Shown piece after piece: positions 22,959 through 34,476 of a stretch of 64,000 nt of DNA; positions within the stretch are counted from its first letter, which is position 1, and every line of letters begins with the position of its first letter. Made by a program: the position numbers and the translations under genes. The notes beneath the pieces are model-generated. The model saw nothing but the letters and a program-made list of their open reading frames with translations. It was not told the origin of the DNA and ran no database searches. Origin of the DNA: Tetragonia tetragonoides (Eukaryota; Streptophyta; Magnoliopsida; Caryophyllales; Aizoaceae); the NCBI GenBank assembly GCA_038025085.1, contig CM076144.1:32857501-32921500 (forward strand), given 5' to 3'.

Positions 22959-24080
22959 ATGGATCCGAATCAACCCTTCAGTTGGAATGTAATCATGAGC
23001 ATGCTCCAAAACACCCCAAATAACCAAAATATATCTACACCAAATCCCCAAAATAACCAATATCCGCCTTCACCCGCTCCCTCGAACCCAAATGTTATTT
23101 CGGTGGATGCTCATTTTTTGCAACAATTGCTGCAAAATGCAAATATGAGTCCATCAAGTAACATAGATCAACCTCCATTTACACCAATCAGTAACACCAG
23201 ATCCAATTCGGATTCACAACTACCAGAGTTTATCACGCCACACGGCTTGGAGCATTTTGAGCTCAGTACCCCCGAAAATGTAACCGGCAAACGCCAACAA
23301 GCTAAATGGCATATTAAAGATGATGAGCTTCTAGCAAGCGCATGGTTAAACATTTCGAAGGACTCAATAATCGGGCGCAACCAGAAACTAGTTCATTTTG
23401 GAATCGAGTGGCGGACTACTACAATGAGCAAAGGGGTCTCAATGAGCACATGACAGATACGCAATGCAAAACACATTGGCACCCAATTGAATCATTCTGT
23501 GCAGAAATTTACCTGTGCATTTTATCGAACTCGGCGAGAGAGCAGCATGAGTGACGATGATAATTTAGAGCGAGCTTTAAATACATATGAGTTTGAAAAT
23601 AATGGGAAAAAATTTCAGCATATGCATGTGTGGCTTATTGTAAAAAATGAGCCAAAATGGCAATCTCATTGCAAAGAAAATTCAATCGGTGGTTCTTCAA
23701 AGAGAACGAAGGTGTCCGAATCTGGAGCATTTACATCTTCGGGTGGCAACGTTGACGTAGCCGATGATATAGAAGAGGTTCGTCCAATAGGACAAAAAGC
23801 TGCTAAGCGGAAGGAAAGTGGAAAGAGGAAGGCGAAAGGGGGGTCCTCTAGCAATGTGGAATCTTGGAGTTATCTTCAATCTATGGAAAATCAAAGGCAT
23901 GAGGCTCAAACCCAGATGGTGGAGTTGAAGGCCAAAGAGATAGAAAATCAAGAAAGGGAAACAGATTTCAAAGTCCTTTACGCAGATAGAAATCTTATGA
24001 CCCCCTTGCAGCAGAAAGCTCATGACCATCATGTGAAGATTATCATGGAGAAATATGGTTGGAATGACGTTGACGAATGA
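22959..24080 (+). pseudogene. Harbinger ORF1: Myb/SANT-like, NAM-associated protein
   Basis: Start ATG 22959 (MDPNQPFSW). The N-terminal ~100 residues are Asn/Pro/Ser-rich. A trihelix/Myb-like segment follows (KWHIKDDELLASAWLNISKD, then after a shift near 23390 FWNRVADYYNEQ and QCKTHWHPI). Another shift leads to the last frame (23487-24080), which carries a basic stretch (KAAKRKESGKRKAKGG) and the NAM-associated C-terminus (LMTPLQQKAHDHHVKIIMEK). In PIF/Harbinger elements this protein binds the ends and carries the transposase to the nucleus. At least two frameshifts inactivate it. Confidence 0.8.
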
Positions 24081-24129
24081 TTAGATTGTAGTGGTTAAAC
24101 ATTTTTCTTTAGTGAAATTTGCATCCTTT

Positions 24130-24335
24130 TTTTATGTTGTACGTTAGTTAAATTTATGTTTGCTTAAATAATGTAATTTAATCTATGTACGTTGACTAAA
24201 TTTTTACTTCATCTATGTATGTTAAATGAAATTTATGTTTGCTTAAATAATATAAATTAATCTATGTACGTTAATTAATTTTTTACTTAATCCATGTATG
24301 TTAATTAAATTTATGTTTGCTTAAAAAATAAAATT
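24130..24335. repeat. AT-rich tandem repeat between Harbinger ORF1 and ORF2
   Basis: About two and a half imperfect copies of a ~95-100 bp unit containing ATCTATGTACGTT...AAATTTATGTTTGCTTAAATAAT. It lies in the spacer after ORF1. Its role is unknown; it may contain the 3' end of the ORF1 transcript. Confidence 0.65.
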
Positions 24336-24881
24336 TATTTCATTTGATTATGTGAGGTCTATCTATACGCAATCTAGAAATATGGGCTCACAAGGGTCAA
24401 TTGATCAGACACTCTATCCCAAAATCTTATCCATAAAAAAGTCACCTTATTCTTTAGTAATATGTAATAGCCAATAGAAGTGCAAATGTAGATTGCTTTA
24501 TCTACATATATTGTCTATATAATGTATCACTTGATATGAGCTTCAATCACAACAAACTATTACTGAAACTACTCATTGAAATACTCCAACTTCTGTTACC
24601 GTTCATCCAAATATTTTCTTCAACATATCTGAAAACCCAAATCCCTTCTCACATATGAGTTTTGATCAATTGTTAGAGTCATACTACACCGATGATAGTA
24701 TTATTATTGCAGCCAGGAATTTAATGCAATAAGAAATTGAAGGGAGCTCTAGTACCAATACCACAAGAAGAAAAAGATTTGTCATCAAGAGAGGTCGTGA
24801 AGCAGGCAACCAACGCCTATATGATGATTACTTCAAGGATGACTCTGTATTTACAGAAGATAAGTTTCGAAGGAGGTTTTG

Positions 24882-26331
24882 TGATAGGCCCGCAAGTGCA
24901 CGGGTATATCGTCGTAATAAAATATCGAACCACAAGGAGCTATCGATTCCAAATACTAGTTTTTCTTAAATTCAACAAGCTAAGTGATTAAGAGTTGGAG
25001 TTTTTGTATTTATCAACTAAGAACACAATCTAATAATGATGAAAATACCAAGAATAAAGGTATAGGATTGACTTCACCTCAACTATAATTCCTCGATGCA
25101 AATGATAAGTCTAACTAGCATGTAAAATCGAACATATAAGCAAGGACGGAATTATAAGACACCAAGAACCCTCTTTCGACGGTTAAAAGATACACTTAAA
25201 ATAACCAAATTCCTGTTCTCATGGAATAGAGCTAAATCAAGAGCATTAAGATTGTCACAATTCCAAAGCATCCCAAGACTTTCTAACCTACTCTCGTGAT
25301 TAGGCAATCTTGTCAATTATTTGAGTTCCGACAACTAACAAGTTTCTCTCGAACATGAGTTAGTCGTCTAGCAAATAAATAAGCACACAAACAATTGATC
25401 GCAACAATATTCTAAAACATGCTAATCAAACAAATTAGGGCATCAAGGAACTAAGCTTTGGCTACATCAATCCTAGATGGAGAATTTAGCCACTCATGAT
25501 ATTCAAGAACAACAAGCAAACAATAAAAACTAAATTAAGCATGAATGAACTAGAATTCAAGAATAAAAGCAAGAACATTCATAGACTATATTGAAATTAA
25601 TCTAAAAGAAGTAGAGAGATGGGAAGAGAAAGTAAGGATTACAAATACCAAAAGATGCTTCAATTGATAGATAACCAAGAATTGGATGAAAGCTTTTGAA
25701 AGTGCAAATTCAATCTTCAAATTACAAAGCAAAACCAATGTTTGATTCTATTCTAGAAAGCATAAAAGTGTTTGAGAGAATAAGGGGTGATAAGAGATGA
25801 CATGAAAGAGATGAGTTCTCTCTCTTTTTATAAGCACCAAAATGAATCAATTCGGAATTGGAAAAGAAACCCCCGAAATAGAAGAAGTCACGAGTTAAAT
25901 TCCCGAAATCCGGTAGCTTGCATGGTCGTGCAGAAAATACAAAGGAAAGTTGCATGGTCGTGCAACCCTTCTTAAGCTCACTGACTTACTTGCATGGTCA
26001 TGCAAGGTTTAGCCTTCAAACTCGCATGGTCGTGCAAGTGTAATTTTGCCTAAAACTTCGTTTTTGTACTTCTTTTCTTGCTTGAGTTTCTCTAAGACAT
26101 GTTCCTTGACTTCTTCTTTGACGATTGCGACTCCGAATCATCTCCAAAGTCTCTAAAAAGTATCGGGGTCTCAAAATGTCCTAAAAACATATCAAAACAC
26201 AAATATACCCCAAGTAGTCATCCTTATCAAAATAATTATAAAATCTCATAAAGAAACGATATAATTATCATAAAACCAATCAAATGAGTGCGTTTATCAC
26301 ATGGAAAATAGCTCTAATTACGCACTCGTCA
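24882..26331 (-). mobile_element. Solo LTR inserted in the Harbinger transposase
   Basis: A 1,450-bp TG...CA sequence flanked by a perfect 5-bp duplication TTTTG (24877-24881 and 26332-26336). On the minus strand it begins TGACGAGTGCGTAATTAG and ends CGGGCCTATCA. No internal region or PBS is attached, so it is the product of LTR-LTR recombination. Its minus-strand start resembles the TGATGAGTGAGG terminus at 45839. No gene is inside. Confidence 0.85.
25914..26040. repeat. Four spaced copies of TGCATGGTCGTGCA in the solo LTR
   Basis: The near-palindromic 14-mer TGCATGGT[C]GTGCA (one copy GGTCATGCA) occurs four times in about 115 bp, near 25918, 25952, 25991 and 26020. It may be a protein-binding cluster in the U3 region of the LTR. 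No family is known to me for it. Confidence 0.7.
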
Positions 26332-28243
26332 TTTTGCATGCAAAAGCACGTGTTCCTTCGCGTTACAAATGCCCTTGAAGCTCGTTTTTCATATTTTCAA
26401 AAGAGTCAAGATGCTACGGGCCGATGCGGTTTATCTACACTTCAAAAGTGCACTGCGGCCATTTGGATGTTGGCATATGGGGTGGCTGCCGATTTTCTTG
26501 ATGATTATATACGAATAGGAAAAATCACTACGATCCAATGTCTAAAAAAGTTTGTAAAATGTGTGATTAAAGAATTTGGAGACGAGTACTTGAGAAGTCC
26601 CAATGACGACGATCTACGTCGCATATTACAAAAAGGAGAAGAACGAGGATTTCCTAGTATGTTAGGAAGCATAGACTGTATACATTGGGAATGGAAAAAT
26701 TGCCCCGTCGCTTGGCAAGGGCAGTTTACACGAGGGGATCATGGTATACCACAATAATGCTAGAAGCGGTTGCTTCACACGACTTGTGGATTTGGCATGC
26801 GTTTTTTGGTGTAGAGGGATCTAACAACGACGTTAATGTGTTGGATCGTTCACCAGTATTCAATAATGTCCTCTGAGGTCGAGCTCTGACAGTCCAATAC
26901 GAGGTAAAATGACACTCAATACAATATGGGATATTATCTTGCAAATGGAATCTTTCCTGAGTGGGCATCGTTCGTGAAAACCAGCTCTAGGCCACAAGGT
27001 GCAAAAGGGGCAATATTTTGTAAAACAACAAGAATCAGCAAGAAAGGACATTGAACGAGCATTTGGAGTCCTTCAAGCTCGGTTTGCGATAATCAAAGTT
27101 GCATTATGTTTGTGGAACAAAGTTGAGATGGGTGAAGTAATCATAGCATGTGTTATATTACATAATATGATTGTTGAGGATGAGCGGGATACATATGAGG
27201 TTACAAATGATTATGATTATGAAACAACAAATGATATCATAAAACTTCCTCGAGTAGGTCCGAAACTTGAATCTCATTTCAGCGAGTTCCTCGATAATAA
27301 TAGACTCCTTCGAGATAAGGCAACTCATCGTGGGCTATAAGCAGATTTGGTGGAGCATTTGTGGAAGAAATGCCTAGCGGAGAATGACGATAATTAAATT
27401 GTTGGTATCTAATCTAATGCATTGTAACACCTTTTTATTTATTTTTTCATGTATCCTACAAATATCAAAGTTAAGTTATATTTATGTTTATGTTTATGTG
27501 TAATGCAATTTTAATGTTTAGTTCAGTAATATTAAGCTAAAAATATTTGTTGCATTTATTTTCTTGCTTTTACTTTATATTTAATATTGATGTTGAATTT
27601 TCAACATTTAAAAATATATTTATAATGTTAATGTAAATGAAAATTAAAAGAATCAATTAAATAATGTTGATGTGAGTTTCGAGGAGTATCAGAACTGAAA
27701 CTACCATTGTAGTGTAAGTTTCACTTTGAGTTTGAGTTTGAGAAATGGATAAAGTGATGAGGTGGGAGTGTATGAGAACTGAAACTCATACCCACCATTG
27801 TGGATGCTCTTATAAGACCCATGTTTGATTTACTAAATTGAAGTTAAGCTTTACAATATAAAAAAGTGCAAGTTAAGATTTACTAAATAGTTTTATATTC
27901 TAATTTACAAGTTTCTAGTTTCATTAAACGACTATATATAAAAAGTGCAGGAGAGTGAGTGGTAGTTTGATTATAGAGTTGTTAAAAGGCAAGTCCAAAG
28001 TAATAGCACTATTCATTAATAAAGAAGAAAAAAAAAAAAAAACAAAGTAACAACACTCTAGTGGGATGCGGGGAAAAAAACTTGGAAGAAGAGTTCGAAC
28101 CTGTGACCACTACACAAGATAATCTAATATACAATTCATCTAACTAGCTACGCTTCTTTGACAATAGTGATATAAAACTGATAGTTATTATTTAAAGAGG
28201 GTATGCACTTGCATAACATTTCAACACTATAGATCCGCCACTG

Positions 28244-28735
28244 CCGGTAGCGGATCCAAAATTTAGAAATTGGGTATGCACAATGATAGAAAAAATGGGT
28301 CATAATATTGTTTTCATTTTTTTACAGGTTAATACAACACACACCATCAAATAATACAAAAAATAAATACATAAAAGCATAGTATTATTTGAGAGGGAGT
28401 GGGTAGAGGATTAATTCCAAGAAAAAAAAAGTCCAAAAATATAGTACTCAAAGAGAGAGAGTGGGTAGAAATTAATTCCAAGAAAAGAGAAGCCCAAAAA
28501 TATAGTCCAAAAACACGTTAGAAACTTAGAACATTAGTAGGATTCAGATTAAATAGGGCAAAAAATAAAACAGAAATGGCCCTAACAAGCATCAAACTTG
28601 ATACCTCCGTATAGACTAGCAGAACTCCTACACCAGCTGTGCTAGCTCAAAGATCATAAACATAGATGAAGTATTTTTGTTTATTTTTGAGTATGCACTT
28701 GCATACCCACTCTCCTTTATGGATCTGGCACTGTT
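28244..28735. mobile_element. Second MITE-like unit abutting the first
   Basis: It starts GTAGCGGATCCAAAATTT at about 28248 with GGGTATGCAC inside. It ends near 28727 with GTATGCACTTGCATACCC...GGATCTGGCACTG. The terminal motifs match those of the 22276-28243 unit in the same arrangement, so this is a tandem or adjacent second copy. It has no coding capacity. The interior has a 56-bp direct near-duplication (TAATTCCAAGAAAA...CCAAAAATATAGT at about 28409 and 28470). Confidence 0.45.
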
Positions 28736-29090
28736 TCTTGAGTTTACTTCTCCACATGCAAAGGCTTAGTACTCCACAAGAATCGAATAGTTGCTTGTTG
28801 TAGTAAGATGTAGAGATCACTAGAGAATTCTAGAGAAAGAGAACTTAGTAGTAACAAGTGAATGGATTTGGGTAGTAGCGTGTAGTGAGTTTAGGTAATA
28901 GTTGGATTTGGGCTAGGAGACATATATTTGCTTGTCACATAATCCACATAAATCGAAACACATGGGCCAAACAAATATTTGACCTAAAATCGTAAAATAC
29001 CTAAGTGGTTAACCAAATACTAATCGGGTTTGTTACCCACTAAATCTTACTTAATTAACACACTAATCACAACCCATTAGTCATGATTAT
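28736..29090. other. Spacer, no recognisable feature
   Basis: AT-rich sequence between the MITE-like unit and the next CACTA-like terminus. I see no ORF, splice structure or repeat with a match elsewhere in the window. Confidence 0.5.
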
Positions 29091-29399
29091 TTAGTACAAG
29101 AAAAACCTTTTATAGCAACGAGGTTTTCGCAACGACATAAAAATGTCATTGCGATAAATATTTACGGCTAAGGTTGTTGCTATTAATGTAATATAAATTT
29201 CATTTCCCTCCACCTCAAAATAAAGGCAATTTAAATTGAATTTTGAGATTAATATTTTGCAACGACAAATGTCGTTGCAATATTACGTGGCTTCATGTCG
29301 TTGCATATCGTAAAGTATATTTTTGTTGCAACGATGCTGGTCGTTGCTGAAAGTGACCCCTATGTATAGCAACGAAATCAGCTGTTGCGAAAGCAAAAG

Positions 29400-29548
29400 A
29401 AAAAAGAAAAATAAATGAAAGAAATGGCATGGGAATAGGGAGTAACAACATATCTAATGCTCTAGCAGACTAAACATCTTCTTCATTTACATTTACAACC
29501 CATCTCCACACGCACACACCCAGACTTCTCCACCTGCAACCAACACCA

Positions 29549-29585
<37 letters not shown>

Positions 29586-29802
29586 GCTTTTTTTCTTCGG
29601 TCACACCACTGTCCATCCAGCAACCACCTCGCAAAATACCAGCGTGCCTCCTCTCTCCAGCAGTGTCTGAATAGATCTTCACGCCGCCCAACAAACCCCT
29701 TTTTCTCTTGGTCAAAATTTCACTTTTGACGTATTTTGGGTGAATTTTTAGGTTCAAATCGACAAATTTTGGGTGAAATTCTCGTCCTCAATGTTCTCTA
29801 AA

Positions 29803-29840
<38 letters not shown>

Positions 29841-32800
29841 AGTATCAATTTAGGTTCAATAGTTTGGGTGAAATAATCTCCTTAGTGTTCACCGGAGATT
29901 ATTGCTACAACCGCAAGAGGATAAAAACTAGGTTTGTTTTCTGGCAATTAAAAACCTTAAACAATATCAGTTTGAGTAGTGAATTCTTGATTTTTGTTGA
30001 GACTTGAGTTGAATATTGACATTGAGTTTAATAACTTATTGTTAAGGTTGGGGTAATAAAAAGTTTTCTAAGTTTTGAGTAAAAAGTTTGGGTTTCTATG
30101 CTTAATTTATGTACTTGTCAATATTTAGTAGTATATTGGGGGTTTCTGAAGTAGACATAAGAGGAATTTGGATCCTTACGTAACCCAAATTATTTGGAGT
30201 AATATATGTTTACTATAGAAATTTGGGTACTATGAATTAGTTTGTGAACTAGAAACTTTAAAGTTTAAAACACTGTAATTTTATGGTTGACTGAGCCTAA
30301 TTCCTGTGATTTCCGAATCTGATTTTGTCAACCAATTACCTTTTTCATTGTGTACTTGTTATTTTTGGATTAATGGTGTAGAGATGTGTCATTGTGTTCT
30401 TATAATATACTAGACTTTAAGTACTAGTATTAGAGGAATTGATTTCTGTCTTTTTGGTTTCCTTGATTCTAGCTGGTTCATGTGTTCAAGTGCGGAATTC
30501 GTCTAAGGTAGTGCTCAAGTTGTAACTCCTTTTGCTCCGTTTGTTCTATTTGAGGCTACCTTGGTGATAGTGAAATATCTCGGCTATGCACACATTCATG
30601 TTAATCTTCTCTTCCATAAGAGTTGTATTTAGCTCTTAATCTGTCACTTACCCTTTACTCAGTGAGCTAAGGTATGAACTGTTCTCTACAGGTTAATTAA
30701 AGAAAGTTTGATAAGACTTTGTTGCTGTTTTCTTTTTAATTTTATTTTAAAGTTCTCCTAGTTTGCATTGGAATTGTTGAGTGTATGTTCTGTTAATGGC
30801 TTATTCCACAAAGAAGGGGTAACAGTAATTTGCACTGAGAAAGTGCACAACTCTAAAAGTCGCTTTTTTATTTTCATTTTTTCATGCCCTTTTGGACTGT
30901 ATTGTTCTTACTCAAAGTGTTCTGAAAGTGAAAACACTGACAATTTACATTCTGTATTTTGGTCAAAAATCATACCTTATTATTGATTGTCTCAATATGA
31001 CTTTTCTTCATGATATGAGGCTTAGAGTACAAAGAACAATCAACACTTAAATGGGGAGTTACTAGTCAGAGGAGTTCGGCTAACATTGGTTTTTATAGTT
31101 AGAATGGATGATCTCCATCATGTTTGGTTTTTTTTTATTTACAGGTTCTTAATTTCAGACCTGATGTTTGGGTTTTAAGTTGCATCTTTTGAGGCCCATA
31201 ACACAAGGAATCAGGTTCCAATTTGGCATTATGATATGGCATAAGGAAAATGAATTTGCATTCATCTACTTCTTTTTTATCTGGGTTTGTTACTGTTGTC
31301 ACGTCGTTGTTATCATGGGTTTTGCTGCTGTAAATGTACCTGGCATGAAGCTCCAGTTGCTGCATGTTGTGCTCTGCTACTGTACAAGGGTATTACTGTT
31401 GTCATGAGCTTCATGGTGCTGCAACAGGGTGTAGGAAGAAGATCCAACTTTTGTTAGCAGATACTAATCAAGGTTTGTTACAGATCGATCTTTCTTTCTC
31501 TCTTTCTCTCATCTTGTTGTTACTAATTTTGTCAACTATTTGATGGTTTTGGTGAATTAGCTTGTATGATCAGTGGACAATGATAGTGAAGCTGAAAGAT
31601 TAACCAAGTCTTGCTGTTTATCCACCTTCTACATTGGACGCAGGAAATTCCTCGTGAGTTATTTTAGTTTCTTACTTATTCTTTTTCCCTAGCGTCTCTT
31701 TATTTCATTCATTGTTTTTCATTTTTACATTCTTAAAACTGTGAGCTTAAGTATGAGAGTGTTGAAACAATCAGTGTTTTTGTCTTCATTTGTTCTTTGT
31801 GTTGTTCTCTTTTCTCCTACTCTCAGAGTTGATTTATATTCTTTGGGCATGATTTTTCTTGTTAAATGTATGGAAACTCTGAGGAACATTAGGATACTAT
31901 CTGGGGAGTAAAGGTAGAATAATTTGTTTGGACGTATATGCACTTAAATGATAAAAGATTGTAGATCATTTCTCCAAGTAGCATGCTTGAAATCGTCTAG
32001 GAACAACAAGAAATATTGAACCTGATTTTTTTAAGGTTTGCTATGTACTGCTTGTGCATCTTTTTTGATGATTTATATTCTGATATGATTTGTAATCTTC
32101 TCAGCCATGTTATCTTTTTTTTTTCCTACTATGAATCTGTTTTTGAGAACATAATAATTCTGACCGGATCATTACGTGTTTTGCTAGCCAAGATGATGGA
32201 AATAGAATGAACTCAAAGGGGATAGGTTGAAACTGAGACATCAAGGTATACTAGTTATGAGCTTCAATCGAGTTTTTTTCTTGTTCTAATCTAAATTTGT
32301 GATCTAGTTTCAGACCTGGTCCCTAACTTTTTGTTTAATCATGAATTTGCGTGTTAAAAGGCTTAGAATGAAAGAGTTATCGGGTTAACATGTCAAAGCA
32401 AGGTTTTGTAGAAACAACTGTTTGGATGTTTCAGAGTTCACAAAATTCACAAGTTTGTGAACTTTAATTTTTTTTTTTTTTTAAGTGGAAAGGTGGGATT
32501 TCATTAATTGATAGGTTTTGCCAAATGGGCTACAACGAGATCAGAGATCCAAACAGGACCACTATCTCTCCACACCTCATCACAATAGCTTACTGCCGCC
32601 CATTTTGCTAGTCGATGGGCCACTGCATTACATTCACAAACACAAAAATCAAACAAAAACGTCACACGATTATTAGCTAAAAATAAACCATCATCAAATG
32701 GAGCTTGAACAAAACTCTGACGCACGATCTCTCCTCTGATGACACGAATTATAACCGGTGCATCTCCTTCAAACATTACATCCTACAGTTCCTCTCTCAC

Positions 32801-33212
32801 GACCAAGGTCACAGCTTATAAGAACAAATGTTTAGAGAATTCAATGTGTTGGTCAATTTTTGACAAGTTTTCATCATGTCATTTGGATGTTTATATGGCT
32901 TAGACTATGATATAGATCAGGTAAGTACACAGGGTAAGTATTGAAGAGGAACTAGAATCAAATTGAGGCGTTAGTAGTGGCAAAATGACATGTTGTACTG
33001 AAGTGGCAAAATGACATCAAATTAAGTTTTCATATGGGCTTGTTTGTTATTGTTGTGATGTTGTTCTGATGAGTTTTTGCTGCTGTAGATGTGGCTGCCA
33101 TGAACCTTCAATTGTTGTTTGTTGTTTGCTATGCTGCTGCTGTCCTGAGGCTTACTTCTGCAGTTATTTGGTGTTGTTTTGTGAAGTGAGCTGATACAAA
33201 GAAACGTGTTTT
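29400..33212. other. Interior of the split CACTA-like element, no intact gene
   Basis: It contains two (CT)n microsatellites (29552-29582 and 29816-29835) and T-rich, intron-like sequence with several GT...AG possibilities on the plus strand (for example ACAG at 31140-31143, and TTACAG near 31480). No ORF exceeds ~80 codons with a recognisable product, except a LINE fragment at 32466-32810. A 17-bp near-repeat AGTGGCAAAATGACAT occurs twice near 32976-33015. Confidence 0.5.
32466..32810 (-). pseudogene. 5'-truncated LINE with RNase H C-terminus and poly(A)
   Basis: On the minus strand the 90-residue ORF 32776-32504 reads VIIRVIRGEIVRQSF, FLANNRVTFLFDFCVCECN and AVAHRLAKWAAVSYCDEVW. This matches the end of the plant LINE/RNase H (RVT_3) domain (N-x-x-AH-x-LA-K-x-A). 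The ORF is followed at once by a short 3'UTR and a 16-A tail (plus-strand T-run near 32467-32483). The 5' end is truncated near 32810. I could not find a convincing target duplication. Confidence 0.7.
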
Positions 33213-34457
33213 TGTAGACGCCAAAAAAGCGCCTTCAGATTTTTTCGCAAAAACCCGATGATGAAAGGAGTAATTTATAAACTTCAACGCTATTTTTGCT
33301 TTAATAGGTAAGATAAGGTCTCAGGTTTTTCCTCAATCACTCCTTCATTCCAGTCCCATTCAAAAGCCCCGTTCAAGAGCTTTCCAACGACACCTTTCAT
33401 GACCTTTTCCGACTCCCGGTCGCTAAGTTGCGAATCGAGGGCAGAACCGTCTTTTACCGCAGAAGGGTAAAACGGTCTTTTCATATTTTTCGAAACACTA
33501 AATTCCTCCGGAAAATTAAAATAGACTGCATGTCATGACGACATCCAGCTGGCAGCTGACAGCCATCAGCGGCTGTGGCCTGAGCCACTAGTGGCGCTCG
33601 ATGAGCCTCCAGGCCCGACTATTTTTCAGCCCAAAATCCAAATTTCGGCTCCTCTTCACCCGTCCAACCCTAATTCCTGCGCCTATAAATACAACCCTCC
33701 ACCCTCAGTTCAAATCGCACAGTTTACAGTTGACAACCTCTATTCTCGGTTGAGTACTCCCGAGCTTCTCCCTGTTTTTTCCAACTTTGAGATCTTGTCT
33801 TTACTATTCTTGTCAAATGTAGCCTACAGTTCAGATACTAACTCCCGAGGGCTCAAATTAAATTACTTGCCTAATTGTTTATGTTCTAGTAGTCATAATA
33901 AAGATATCATGCTAAGTAACGTCTTTTATTGCTTACTAAATATTGTCCTTCCAAGCATGTCTAGTCGTCATAGTGCTCAATTTGCCAATCGAATGCATGT
34001 CTAAACAAGGGTTAAAAATAAATGTTGTGATGAACCAATTAATAGTCTAAGTCTAAGTTGTTAATCCAGTTTTGCATGGGAATTATGTCTTTAAATTATT
34101 AAGCAAATTTGAGTTAGTAGAGGCCATCATAAAACAGGCGAGTTGGGTGCCTAACACCTTCCCACCTCGTACCTTCACCCCCAAACCTATTATTCTTGGG
34201 TACTCATATGTTCTATATGAGGGGGAGTCTTTCTAAAAACATGATCAGTTCATTTGTCGCGCTATTGGGTTGTCCCTTCGATAAAACGCCGATAGCAGAT
34301 TTGTGACCTCTTTCATGGTCTTTATTCAATTCAAGTCTTTACAAAAGCTTTTCTAACTCGATGGTCCCTTATACTTATCTGAACCCCCAACTTACAAATT
34401 TTTTATATGGATGTACTCCATGGATACAGATGGATGGAAAAATCTCGGGTCCTTACA
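33213..34457 (+). repeat. 5' LTR of element A
   Basis: 1,245 bp, from TGTAGACGCCAAAAAAGC to GGTCCTTACA. It contains the palindrome variant GCCACTAGTGGC (33584-33595) and a TATA box (TATAAATA, from 33684) about 90 bp downstream. Short ORFs within it are not genes. Confidence 0.9.
33584..33595. promoter_or_regulatory. LTR palindrome variant GCCACTAGTGGC upstream of TATA
   Basis: A perfect 12-bp palindrome, two symmetric changes from GCCGCTAGCGGC of the sister copies. It sits ~90 bp before CCTATAAATACAACCC in the LTR of A. The symmetric change keeps the palindrome. Confidence 0.55.
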
Positions 34458-34458
34458 G

Positions 34459-34476
34459 TGGCGACTTCACTGGGGA
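34459..34476 (+). other. Primer binding site of element A
   Basis: TGGCGACTTCACTGGGGA lies one base after the 5' LTR. TGGCGACT fits the 3' end of plant tRNA-Arg (…AGTCGCCA), the primer type reported for Ogre elements. Confidence 0.8.

Larger units (their letters stand above)
24655..27340 (+). pseudogene. Harbinger transposase (Plant_tran / DDE_Tnp_4 type), split by solo LTR
   Basis: The first exon-like part runs from ATG 24655 (MSFDQLLESYYTDD) with one TAA at about 24730, to the interruption at 24881 (KDDSVFTEDKFRRRF). It resumes after the solo LTR with MQKHVFLRVTNALEARFSYF. The catalytic triad is visible: D in MLGSIDCIHWEW (about 26670), D in GSNNDVNVLDRSP (about 26835), and E in DIERAFGVLQARF (about 27055). 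A frameshift lies near 26745 and stops near 26875. Homologues are nuclease-fold transposases cutting at TTA/TAA sites. This copy is dead. Confidence 0.87.
22496..27809 (+). mobile_element. PIF/Harbinger DNA transposon with two ORFs
   Basis: The terminal inverted repeats are GAGCATAAGCAATGGTGGGT (22496) and the inverse of ACCCACCATTGTGGATGCTC (ending 27809), with the PIF-type TTA duplication at 22493-22495 and 27810-27812. It is 5,314 bp including a nested solo LTR, about 3.86 kb without it. It encodes the usual two Harbinger proteins on the same strand, both broken. Confidence 0.92.
22276..28243. mobile_element. hAT/MITE-like element with CAGTGGC[A/G]GATC ends, interrupted by Harbinger
   Basis: The left end CAGTGGCAGATCCAGGATTT (22276) and right end AGATCCGCCACTG (28243) are inverted, and both are followed inward by a GTATGCAC motif. 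Removing the Harbinger element (22496-27809 and one TTA) leaves about 650 bp, a MITE-sized unit. No clear duplication flanks it, because a second similar unit abuts at 28244. The class is a guess from the CAGTGGCGGATC-type ends common in plant genomes. The 27813-28243 part has no gene. Confidence 0.5.

Noticed and set aside
30768..32210. Small ORFs in the interior of the split CACTA-like element
   Set aside because: Short, AT-rich, hydrophobic random frames; no start context or domain recognised.
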